A stretch of 37,044 nt of DNA. Origin: Gemmatimonadota bacterium (GTDB lineage: Bacteria > Gemmatimonadota > Gemmatimonadetes > Gemmatimonadales > Gemmatimonadaceae). Position 1 is the stretch's first letter. Every line of letters starts with the position of its first letter. Location: assembly GCA_028876725.1 (NCBI GenBank), contig JAGWRB010000029.1, positions 1-37,044 of the forward strand, in the 5' to 3' direction. The translations under genes and the position numbers were made by a program. The notes beneath the pieces were generated by a model, which was given only the letters and a program-made list of their open reading frames with translations, was not told the DNA's origin and made no database searches. Below, piece after piece: positions 8,796 through 16,487 of this stretch.

Positions 8796-9317
8796 ATGCC
8801 TGCCGCTGCCGGCCCGCGGGGCACGCCGCCCGGCTCGGAGCCCGAGGTGCGCGTCCGCGCCGCCTCGCTCGCCGATCTCGACGCGGTGGCCGCCCTGCGG
8901 ATGGCGCTGCTCCGCGAGTACGAAGGCCGGATCGTGTTCGGCCGCGTGCACCCCGACGCGGCATCGCGCGCCCCGGAGCTGTGCGCGCGTCAGCTCGCGT
9001 CACCGCGCGACGCGTTCTTCCTCGCCGAATCGGACGGCGCGGCGATTGGTCTCCTGCGGTGCACCGAATCGCGCACCTCCCCCCTGCTCCTCCCCGAGCG
9101 CTTCGCGTACGTTTCCTCGGTGTTCGTGCGTCCGGAGTTCCGGCGCCGCGGCGTGCTCCGGGCCCTGCTGGCCCGCGCCGATTCGTGGTGCGCCGAACGC
9201 GGACTCACGGAGATGCGCCTGCACAACGTGCCGGGCGGAGTGGCGGCCGACGTCTGGGCCGCCCTCGGCTTTGGCGTCGTCGAGGAAGTGCGAACCCGGA
9301 CGCTTCACCCGAGGTAG
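8796..9317 (+). CDS. GNAT family N-acetyltransferase
   Basis: VRVRAASLADLDAVAALR...FAYVSSVFVRPEFRRRGVLRALLARADSWC...AALGF; acetyl-CoA motif RRRGV. Confidence 0.85.
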   Translation: MPAAAGPRGTPPGSEPEVRVRAASLADLDAVAALRMALLREYEGRIVFGRVHPDAASRAPELCARQLASPRDAFFLAESDGAAIGLLRCTESRTSPLLLPERFAYVSSVFVRPEFRRRGVLRALLARADSWCAERGLTEMRLHNVPGGVAADVWAALGFGVVEEVRTRTLHPR

Positions 9318-9319
9318 CG

Positions 9320-9940
9320 ATGGCCATCGTCACCATTTCGCGCATGTACGGCTCCGGGGGCTCGCAGGTGGCCGAGCGCGTGGCCGACGCGCTCGGCTGG
9401 GACGTGCTCGACAACGCGGTCGTCGACGCCGTAGCCCAACGCCTGGGCGTGTCGGTCGCAGAAGTCTCGGCGCACGAGGAGCGCGTGCCGTCGCTGGTCG
9501 AGCGCCTCGCCGCGGCGATGACCGTGAGCGTTCCCGAGATGCTGCCCGTGACCGACACCACCCTGCAGGCCCCCGAAGAGCGCATCGTGGCCGTCACGAA
9601 GGCGGTGATCGAGGAAGCCGTGCAGGCGGGACACGCGGTGCTCGTGGGGCGCGGGGCGCAGTGCATGCTCGCCAACCGGCCCGACGCCCTGCACGTGTAC
9701 TGCTATGCGCCGCGGGCAGCGCTGGCCGCGTACGTGGTGAGCGAGCGCGGCGTGTCGCAGGACGAAGCCCTGCACATCGTGGACACCATGAATCATCAGC
9801 GCGAGCAGTACGTCCGGCGCCACTGGCAGCGCGAGTGGCGCGCCGTGGAGAACTACGACCTGTGCGTCAACACGGGCACGCTCGGGATCGACGGCGCGGC
9901 GCGCCTGGTGACGGACCTGGCGCGCGAACGATTCGAATAG
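9320..9940 (+). CDS. Cytidylate kinase-like family protein
   Basis: MAIVTISRMYGSGGSQVAERVADALGWDVLDNAVVDAVAQRLG...VLVGRGAQCML...LHVYCYAPR...; N-terminus typical of the cytidylate-kinase-like family. Confidence 0.8.
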   Translation: MAIVTISRMYGSGGSQVAERVADALGWDVLDNAVVDAVAQRLGVSVAEVSAHEERVPSLVERLAAAMTVSVPEMLPVTDTTLQAPEERIVAVTKAVIEEAVQAGHAVLVGRGAQCMLANRPDALHVYCYAPRAALAAYVVSERGVSQDEALHIVDTMNHQREQYVRRHWQREWRAVENYDLCVNTGTLGIDGAARLVTDLARERFE

Positions 9941-9955
9941 GCACCGCCGCGGCGG

Positions 9956-11038
9956 CTAACCGCGCTTGAGGCGCGCGAACCAGCGGTCGACCTCGGCAGG
10001 GAGCAGCAGGTTGTCGGAAATCGCGGCGATCTCGTCGGCTTCCTTCCACGCCGCCTCGAGCATCGCGAGTTCGCCCTCCAACGCGCGGCGTTCGGCGTCT
10101 TCGTGCGCCGACATTTCGAGCGCGAGCCGGATGGGCTTGGGGATCTGCTTGATGATTCGCCCCTTGGGATCGGATACCGGCTGCGCGTGCCGGGCGAAGA
10201 AGCGCGCGGGATCGCCATCGTCCTGGATCATCGAGACGGCCCGCTGCACGTCATCCTTGCCGGCGCCCGACATGTTGATCTTGGGCAGCACCCTGCCCGC
10301 CACGCGAATCGCGTCGCTGCCGGAGAAGACGAGCTGCGGCCGCTTGCCGATGTATTCGAGGCGCGGGAGCGGCGCCTCGCCGATGTGCCGCGGGCCCTCG
10401 GGCAATACGAGCTTCTTCTGTGAGCGCGGCAGCGGCACGCGCAGCGCCCACCCGAGTTCGGTGTCGTCGGGCACGAGATTGACCTTGGCGAGATGCTCGG
10501 CTTCGAGCTTGATCGGCTTCTCCTGCCAGGCGACCGGGAGCTTGAGCCCGCCGAACGAACGCCGGTACACTTGCGCGAAGATATTCGGCGCCTGCCCCAG
10601 GAAGCCCGCGCCGCCGACGGCGTAGAGTCCGAGCGCCGGACCCACGATGTACACGCCGGCCAGCGCCGCGACCCCGACACCCGCATACGTATAGTAGCGG
10701 CGCCGCCGGCGCCCGAACTGATCGCCGTACCGCCACGCCGCCATTTCCGGGCGCTGCGCGCGTCCGATGCGCACCAGCTCGAGCCCCTCGCGCACGCGGG
10801 CGAGGCCGATGTTGTCGGTGGAGACGCGGAGCCGCGTGTCGCGGAATACGCGCTCGCACTCCTCGATCGCTTCCCATCGCTCTTCGACGGGACTGAGGTT
10901 CCACCGCTCGCATTTCCGGCACACGACCCACAGCCGACCCTTCTCCGCGTCGAACGCCAGCCGGCGCCCCACGGGGAAGTGCTCGATCACGTCGTTCGCG
11001 CCGAGCTTGGCGTTGCAGAAGAGGCAGGTGGAATACAT
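9956..11038 (-). CDS. Uncharacterised protein: N-terminal CxxC...CxxC zinc-ribbon-like domain plus transmembrane segment
   Basis: MYSTCLFCNAKLGANDVIEHFPVGRRLAFDAEKGRLWVVCRKCERWNL; hydrophobic stretch YYTYAGVGVAALAGVYIVGPALGLYAVGGAGFL; no family recognised for the remainder. Confidence 0.75.
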   Translation of the reverse strand: MYSTCLFCNAKLGANDVIEHFPVGRRLAFDAEKGRLWVVCRKCERWNLSPVEERWEAIEECERVFRDTRLRVSTDNIGLARVREGLELVRIGRAQRPEMAAWRYGDQFGRRRRRYYTYAGVGVAALAGVYIVGPALGLYAVGGAGFLGQAPNIFAQVYRRSFGGLKLPVAWQEKPIKLEAEHLAKVNLVPDDTELGWALRVPLPRSQKKLVLPEGPRHIGEAPLPRLEYIGKRPQLVFSGSDAIRVAGRVLPKINMSGAGKDDVQRAVSMIQDDGDPARFFARHAQPVSDPKGRIIKQIPKPIRLALEMSAHEDAERRALEGELAMLEAAWKEADEIAAISDNLLLPAEVDRWFARLKRG

Positions 11039-11049
11039 GAACTACAAAC

Positions 11050-11077
11050 CAGTGGACAGTGGGCAGTGGGCAGTGGG
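11050..11077 (+). repeat. Tandem heptamer repeat (CAGTGGG)x4, first copy CAGTGGA
   Basis: cagtgga cagtggg cagtggg cagtggg followed by cag, in the 60-bp gap between the MFS stop and the zinc-ribbon ATG. Confidence 0.9.
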
Positions 11078-11097
11078 CAGATGGCCGTCAGCCATTC

Positions 11098-11103
11098 ATT
11101 ATA
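11098..11103 (-). promoter_or_regulatory. Candidate -10 box for the zinc-ribbon gene
   Basis: Perfect TATAAT on the minus strand overlapping the MFS stop codon; no recognisable -35. Confidence 0.35.
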
Positions 11104-12316
11104 AATCCCGCATTTCCGGCGTCGTGCGGAACGCGTACACCGTGTACACGAGCACCACGAGCGCGGTGCCCGAGATGGCCCACTGCTCGCCGGCGTGCTC
11201 GCCGATGACGCCGCCCAGGAGCGACCCCACGGCCTGTGAGAGGCCGACGACGATGAACGAGTAGGCCGCCATGAGACGGCCGCGCAGATGGTCAGGGACG
11301 ATCGACTGGAGAATGGAGTTGGCCAGCGCCCCGCTCACGATCATCGCGAACCCCGTGACGAGGAGCGCCAGATAGGCCATGCCCGGCGTGTACACGAGGC
11401 CGAACGCGACGAGGAGCAGCGCATAAACGCGCACGCTCGATTCCCACAGGCGGCCGCGCTTGTAGTTCCCGCCCGCCGCGGCGAGCCACAGCGCGCCGCC
11501 CAGCCCGCCCACCCCCACCGACGCGAGCAGCATCCCGTATCCCCCCGCGCCCATCCCCAGGCGATCGCGCGCCACCACGGGCATCAGGGTCAGGTACGGC
11601 ACGCCGAAAACCGAATACACGGCGATGACCTTGAGCATGGCACCCACCGCGCGGGTGTCGCGCAGGTAGCGCACCCCCTCGACGGCGCCGGCGAGCGGCG
11701 ACGCCACCAGCGCCGTGGGCCGCCATTCAGGAAGTCGTATCATGTACAGCCCCACGAGCACGGCGACGAAGCTCAGGGCGTTGAGCCCGAAGCACCAGGC
11801 CACGCCCAGCCCGGCGAGCGCGGCCGCGCCGAGCGCGGGCCCGATGATGCGCGCCAGGTTAAACCCGCTGGAATTGAGCGCAATCGCGTCGCGCAGATCC
11901 TCACGCCCCACAAGCTCCACGATCAGCGACTGCCGCGCCGGAATCTCCACGGCGTTGATCGCCCCCTGCGCGAACGCGAGCGCCACCAGCCACCAGATCG
12001 TGGCATACCCCGCCCAGGTGACGTACCACAGCACGCCGGCCTGCACCAGGAACAGCATCTGCCCCAGCTTCACCAGGCGCAGCTTGTCGCCACGGTCCAC
12101 GAGCACGCCGGTGAACAGCGAGAACCCGACGATGGGCCACGAGGAGGCCGACGCCACGAGCCCGACGAGAAACGGGCTGTTCGAGAGCTGGAGCGCCAGC
12201 CAGCCCAGCGCCATCGTCTGCATCCAGCTGCCGACCAGCGACAGCGTCTGGCCGAACCAGAACCATCGGAAGTTCCGATGCTTGACGAGGGCCCGAAACG
12301 GATTCGCCGCCGGCAT
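11099..12316 (-). CDS. MFS transporter (EntS/DHA3-like exporter)
   Basis: NFRWFWFGQTLSLVGSWMQTMALGWLALQLSNSPFLVGLV...FTGVLVDRGDKLRLVKLGQMLF...; multiple TM segments typical of this MFS subfamily. Confidence 0.88.
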   Translation of the reverse strand: MPAANPFRALVKHRNFRWFWFGQTLSLVGSWMQTMALGWLALQLSNSPFLVGLVASASSWPIVGFSLFTGVLVDRGDKLRLVKLGQMLFLVQAGVLWYVTWAGYATIWWLVALAFAQGAINAVEIPARQSLIVELVGREDLRDAIALNSSGFNLARIIGPALGAAALAGLGVAWCFGLNALSFVAVLVGLYMIRLPEWRPTALVASPLAGAVEGVRYLRDTRAVGAMLKVIAVYSVFGVPYLTLMPVVARDRLGMGAGGYGMLLASVGVGGLGGALWLAAAGGNYKRGRLWESSVRVYALLLVAFGLVYTPGMAYLALLVTGFAMIVSGALANSILQSIVPDHLRGRLMAAYSFIVVGLSQAVGSLLGGVIGEHAGEQWAISGTALVVLVYTVYAFRTTPEMRDL

Positions 12317-12323
12317 TGCGGGA

Positions 12324-12329
12324 AATATA
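12324..12329 (-). promoter_or_regulatory. Candidate leaderless -10 box (MFS gene)
   Basis: TATATT followed by 7 nt (tcccgca) and ATG on the minus strand; no SD between box and start. Confidence 0.45.
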
Positions 12330-12408
12330 CGCCGCCCGCCGGCCCGCGCGGGCCTCCCCGGCTTGGCACTCCCGGCCGGCCACGGGTATTGTTGGAAGGG
12401 AGGCCCGC

Positions 12409-13689
12409 ATGCGATTCCATACCTACACGAAGTTCAGTCCCGAGGCCGCCGACCAGGTCGACCTCCAGGCGCTGCTCGACAAGCTCGCCGACTTCCTCCT
12501 GCAATCGGGCTTCGCCGGCGCGAACCTCCCGTTCGGCGGCCAGTTTGACGGCAACGAAGAGCACGACCGCTCGCTCGACGCCCTGCGCCAGGCGATTCTC
12601 GACGCCCTCATCGAGAGCGGGCAGTTCACCCCCGAAATGCTCGAGGCCCTGCGCGGCGAGGGCGACGACGCCGACGAGGCCAAGCTGGCCAAGCTGCTCG
12701 ACGACCTCGTGCAGCGGCTGATCCAGGAGGGGTTCCTCAATCTCGAAGCGCCCCCGCAGATGCCGGGCGCCCACCAGCCGGTGGAGGGCAAGGGCAGCAT
12801 CGCGCAGGCCGCCGCCCGCGACGTCCAGTTCAACCTCACCGAAAAGGGCATCGACTTCCTGGGCTACAAGACGCTGCGCGGGCTCCTCGGCTCGCTCGGC
12901 AAGTCGAGCGCCGGCAGCCACGACACGCCCCACCTCGCCACCGGCATCGAGGCTGACGGCTGGAGCAAACCGTACGAATTCGGCGACGTGCTCAACCTGG
13001 ACGTGAACGAGACGCTCAAGAACGCGCTCGCGCGCACGGGGAAGGTCGAGGTGCCCATCGATCTCGACTACGGCGACCTCATGGTGCACCAGGCCGAGTA
13101 TCGCTCGTCGTGCGCCACGGTGCTGATGCTCGACTGCTCGCACTCGATGATCCTGTACGGCGAGGACCGCTTCACTCCGGCCAAGAAGGTCGCCCTGGCG
13201 CTGACCCATCTGATCCGCACCCAGTTCCCCGGCGACACGCTCAAGGTGGTGCTGTTCCACGACTCCGCCGAGGAGATTCCGATCGCCACGCTCGCCGCGG
13301 CGCAGGTGGGACCGTACCACACGAACACCGCCGAGGGGCTCAAGCTGGCGCGGCGTCTGCTCCTGGCCCAGAAGAAGGACATGCGGCAGATCATCATGAT
13401 CACCGACGGCAAGCCGAGCGCGCTCACCATGCCCAACGGCCAGATCTACAAGAACGCGTTCGGGCTGGACCTCACGGTGATCCAGGAGACGCTGAAGGAA
13501 GTGGCGCGGTGCCGGCAGAGCGGGATCATGATCAATACGTTCATGCTCGCCCGCGACCGCGCGCTCGTGGAATTCGTGAAGCGCGTGTCGGAGATCAGCC
13601 GCGGCAAGGCCTACTTCACGACCACGATGACCCTGGGGCAGTTCATCCTCATGGACTTCCTCAAGCGAAAGACGCGCAAAGTCTCGTAG
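12409..13689 (+). CDS. VWA-domain protein with complete MIDAS (MoxR-partner type)
   Basis: ATG preceded by [23 protein letters not shown] (DxSxS), [16 protein letters not shown]. Confidence 0.85.
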   Translation: MRFHTYTKFSPEAADQVDLQALLDKLADFLLQSGFAGANLPFGGQFDGNEEHDRSLDALRQAILDALIESGQFTPEMLEALRGEGDDADEAKLAKLLDDLVQRLIQEGFLNLEAPPQMPGAHQPVEGKGSIAQAAARDVQFNLTEKGIDFLGYKTLRGLLGSLGKSSAGSHDTPHLATGIEADGWSKPYEFGDVLNLDVNETLKNALARTGKVEVPIDLDYGDLMVHQAEYRSSCATVLMLDCSHSMILYGEDRFTPAKKVALALTHLIRTQFPGDTLKVVLFHDSAEEIPIATLAAAQVGPYHTNTAEGLKLARRLLLAQKKDMRQIIMITDGKPSALTMPNGQIYKNAFGLDLTVIQETLKEVARCRQSGIMINTFMLARDRALVEFVKRVSEISRGKAYFTTTMTLGQFILMDFLKRKTRKVS

Positions 13690-13720
13690 GCCCTCCAGGC
13701 GGGGTGGGCGTTAGTTTTCA

Positions 13721-13740
13721 GGCGCCGGATGTCCGGCGCC
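13721..13740. repeat. 20-bp perfect inverted repeat enclosing the MutY-like start codon
   Basis: ggcgccgga tg tccggcgcc; ATG 13729-13731 lies at the centre. Confidence 0.8.
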
Positions 13741-14511
13741 GCCAGGCCCATGCCCAAATCGCGACCAAATCCTTCCGCCCGCAAGACGTCGTCCTCATCC
13801 CCCGCCGCCCGCCCGGGCGGTCGGGGCGTGACGCCGCGCGTCGATGACGCCACGGCCCGCGAATTCTCGCGGCGCCTGCGGGCCTGGTTCCGCCGGCATC
13901 ACCGCGACCTGCCGTGGCGCCGCACGCGGGATCCATACGAGATCCTGGTATCGGAACTCATGCTGCAGCAGACGCAGGTCTCGCGGGTGCTGGAGTTCTA
14001 TCCGCGATTCCTGACCCGATTCCCCACAGTGCATCACCTGGCGGAGGCGAGCCCCAAGCGGGTGCGCGAGGCCTGGGAAGGGCTGGGCTACTACGCCCGT
14101 GCGCGGAACCTGCATGCGCTGGCGCGGCACGTCACGCGCGGCGGCGCCGACGGCACGCTCCCCGCCCATCCCGAGGAGCTGCGCGCGCTTCCCGGGATCG
14201 GCGCGTACACCGCCGGCGCGGTGGCGAGCTTTGCCTACGAGCGGCGCGCCGCGCTCGTGGATACCAACGTGGCCCGCGTGCTCACGCGCGCGTTCGCCCC
14301 GCGCCTCGACCCCAAGCGCCCGCGCGACCTCACGCGCCTCTGGCGCGTGGCCGAGCGCGTCCTGCCCAGCACGGGCAAGGCGACCTGGGTTCATAATCAG
14401 GCACTCATGGAACTCGGCGCCCTGGTCTGCACGGCGCGCGTGGCGCGCTGCGACGCGTGTCCGGTGCGCGCGGCCTGCAAGACCGGACGCCGGTCGAACG
14501 TCACGCGATGA
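13729..14511 (+). CDS. mutY: MutY-like A/G-specific adenine glycosylase, short form without NUDIX-like C-terminal domain
   Basis: SELMLQQTQVSRV, LPGIGAYTAGAVASFAYERRAALVDTNVARVL, 4Fe-4S loop CTARVARCDACPVRAAC; ends shortly after this loop. Start could instead be ATG 13750. Confidence 0.82.
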   Translation: MSGAARPMPKSRPNPSARKTSSSSPAARPGGRGVTPRVDDATAREFSRRLRAWFRRHHRDLPWRRTRDPYEILVSELMLQQTQVSRVLEFYPRFLTRFPTVHHLAEASPKRVREAWEGLGYYARARNLHALARHVTRGGADGTLPAHPEELRALPGIGAYTAGAVASFAYERRAALVDTNVARVLTRAFAPRLDPKRPRDLTRLWRVAERVLPSTGKATWVHNQALMELGALVCTARVARCDACPVRAACKTGRRSNVTR

Positions 14512-16475
14512 CCCAGCTCTCCTTTTCCGACGTCGGCGTGGATTTCGGCGCCACGACGCTCTTCTCCGGCGTCACGTTCACGGTGGCCGCCGGCGACAAA
14601 TGGGGCATCGTGGGGCGCAACGGCACCGGGAAGACGACGCTCTTCCGTCTCCTCACCGGTGAGATGGAACCCACGCGCGGCGCGATCGCACGGCAACCGA
14701 ATTTGCGCGTGTCGCTGCTGGAACAGCACCGCGACTTCGGCGACGCTGAGACGGTGTGGGAAGCGGCCGCCGGCGAGCTGCACGACCTGCTGCGGCTCGA
14801 GCAATCGCTCGTCGAACAGGCGGCCGCGCTCGCCCACGACTCCTCGCCCGAGGCCATGGAGCGCTACGGCCGCGACCTGGAGCGGTTCGAGCACGAAGGC
14901 GGCTATGAGTTGACCTCGCGCATCGACGCCGTGCTGCACGGCCTGGGCTTCGATCCGGCGGCAGCCCGCACGACGCCCGTGAGCGTCCTGAGCGGCGGCG
15001 AGCGCGGCCGTCTCGGGATCGCCCGCCAGCTCAGCAGCACGGCCGACGTGTTGTTGCTCGACGAACCGACGAATCACCTGGACCTCGAAACCACCGAGTG
15101 GCTCGAACGCTACCTCCAGGACGTCGGCAAGACGGTGCTCCTCGTGAGCCACGACCGCGCGTTCCTCGCCGGCACGGTGGATCACGTGCTGCACTTCGAA
15201 GGAGGATCGGCCACTCCATACGCCGGCAGCTATCAGGCATTCGTGGTCCAGCGCGCGGAGCGGCGCCTTACGCAGCAGCGCGCGTTCGAACAGCAGCAGC
15301 GGAAGGTCGCGCAGGAAAGCGACTACATCGCGCGCAACATCGCCGGACAGAACAGCCGGCAGGCCAAGGGACGCCGGAAGCGGCTCGAGCGCCTGCCGCG
15401 CCTCAGCCCGCCCGTGGCGGCCGACGACGCCATGTCCCTGCGCTTCGACGTGCACCACCGCGGCGGCGACCGCGTGGTGCAGGCCGCCAACGTCACGGTG
15501 AAGATCGGCGATCGCACGCTCGTCGAACACTTCAACGGCACGCTGATGCGCGGCGATGTGCTCGGCCTCGTGGGCCCCAACGGCGCCGGCAAGTCCACGC
15601 TCATCCGCGCGCTGTTCGGCGAGCACCCGGTGGCCGCCGGCGACCTCAAGCTCGGCGGGTCGATCGACGCCGGGTGGTACCGGCAGGACCTGTCGCAGGT
15701 GCCGCTGGGCCGCACCATCTACCAGGCCATCGAGGACCTGCGTCCCACGTGGGACCGCCGCACCGTGCAGGGACACCTTGGTCGCTTCGGGTTTTCGGGC
15801 GACGAAGTGCAGCGCCGCGTGGACACGCTGTCGGGGGGCGAGCGCGCACGCGTCGCGCTGGCCATGCTCATGCTCTCGAACGCCAACCTGCTGGTGCTCG
15901 ACGAGCCCACGAATCACCTCGACGTCGAATCCATCGAAGCACTCGAAGACGCCATCGAGGCGTACGACGGCACGGTGCTGCTCGTGAGCCACGACCGCGA
16001 GCTCCTGCGCGCGCTCACCACGAAAGTCTGGGTCCTCCACGACCGGCACATGACCGAGTTCGCCGACGGGTTCGCCGACTGGGAGACCGTGAGCGCCGAG
16101 CGCGCGCACGCGGCCTCGGTACGAGCGGCCGAAGACGAGGCCCTGCGGCGGATGCACGAGCGCAAGCGCACGGCCGCGCGCCGCGACGAAGAGACCAGGG
16201 GCCGCGCCGATCCCCGACGGGAACTGCGCTCCGCCGAGCGCGAGCTCGAAGCGGCGGAATCGGACGTCGAACGGCTGGAGGCCGAGGTGGCCTCGCTCAC
16301 GACGGCGCTCGAGGATCCCGATCTCTACACGCGCGCGGGCGGCGTCGACGACGCCCGGCGGCTCGGGTCCGATCTCGACGCGCGCCGCCGCGAGCTCGAC
16401 CGCGCACTCGAGCGGTGGACGGCGGCTACGGAACGGATGGAAGCACTGACAGCCGCGGAAGACGGTCCGCGGTAG
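14508..16475 (+). CDS. ABC-F family ATPase (Uup/YheS-like)
   Basis: ATG overlaps the upstream TGA (ATGA). Two Walker A (GRNGTGKTT, GPNGAGKST), two LSGGE(R) signatures, DEPTNHLDLE/DEPTNHLDVE, C-terminal coiled coil. Confidence 0.92.
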   Translation: MTQLSFSDVGVDFGATTLFSGVTFTVAAGDKWGIVGRNGTGKTTLFRLLTGEMEPTRGAIARQPNLRVSLLEQHRDFGDAETVWEAAAGELHDLLRLEQSLVEQAAALAHDSSPEAMERYGRDLERFEHEGGYELTSRIDAVLHGLGFDPAAARTTPVSVLSGGERGRLGIARQLSSTADVLLLDEPTNHLDLETTEWLERYLQDVGKTVLLVSHDRAFLAGTVDHVLHFEGGSATPYAGSYQAFVVQRAERRLTQQRAFEQQQRKVAQESDYIARNIAGQNSRQAKGRRKRLERLPRLSPPVAADDAMSLRFDVHHRGGDRVVQAANVTVKIGDRTLVEHFNGTLMRGDVLGLVGPNGAGKSTLIRALFGEHPVAAGDLKLGGSIDAGWYRQDLSQVPLGRTIYQAIEDLRPTWDRRTVQGHLGRFGFSGDEVQRRVDTLSGGERARVALAMLMLSNANLLVLDEPTNHLDVESIEALEDAIEAYDGTVLLVSHDRELLRALTTKVWVLHDRHMTEFADGFADWETVSAERAHAASVRAAEDEALRRMHERKRTAARRDEETRGRADPRRELRSAERELEAAESDVERLEAEVASLTTALEDPDLYTRAGGVDDARRLGSDLDARRRELDRALERWTAATERMEALTAAEDGPR

Positions 16476-16487
16476 GCGGCGCCGTCG

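Noticed and set aside
5584-9003. 1139-aa minus-strand ORF
   Set aside because: Antisense to the well-supported molybdoenzyme and MoxR genes; composition typical of GC-driven spurious ORFs.
9320-9940. P-loop loss in cytidylate-kinase-like protein (YGSGGSQ lacks Lys)
   Set aside because: As far as I recall this is the normal form of this kinase-like family, so not treated as unusual.
9944-9955. Palindrome ccgccgcggcgg between convergent genes as terminator
   Set aside because: Short, no loop room and no T-tract; expected by chance at this GC.
14397-16157. 586-aa minus-strand ORF opposite the ABC-F gene
   Set aside because: Antisense to canonical Walker/signature motifs; no domain.
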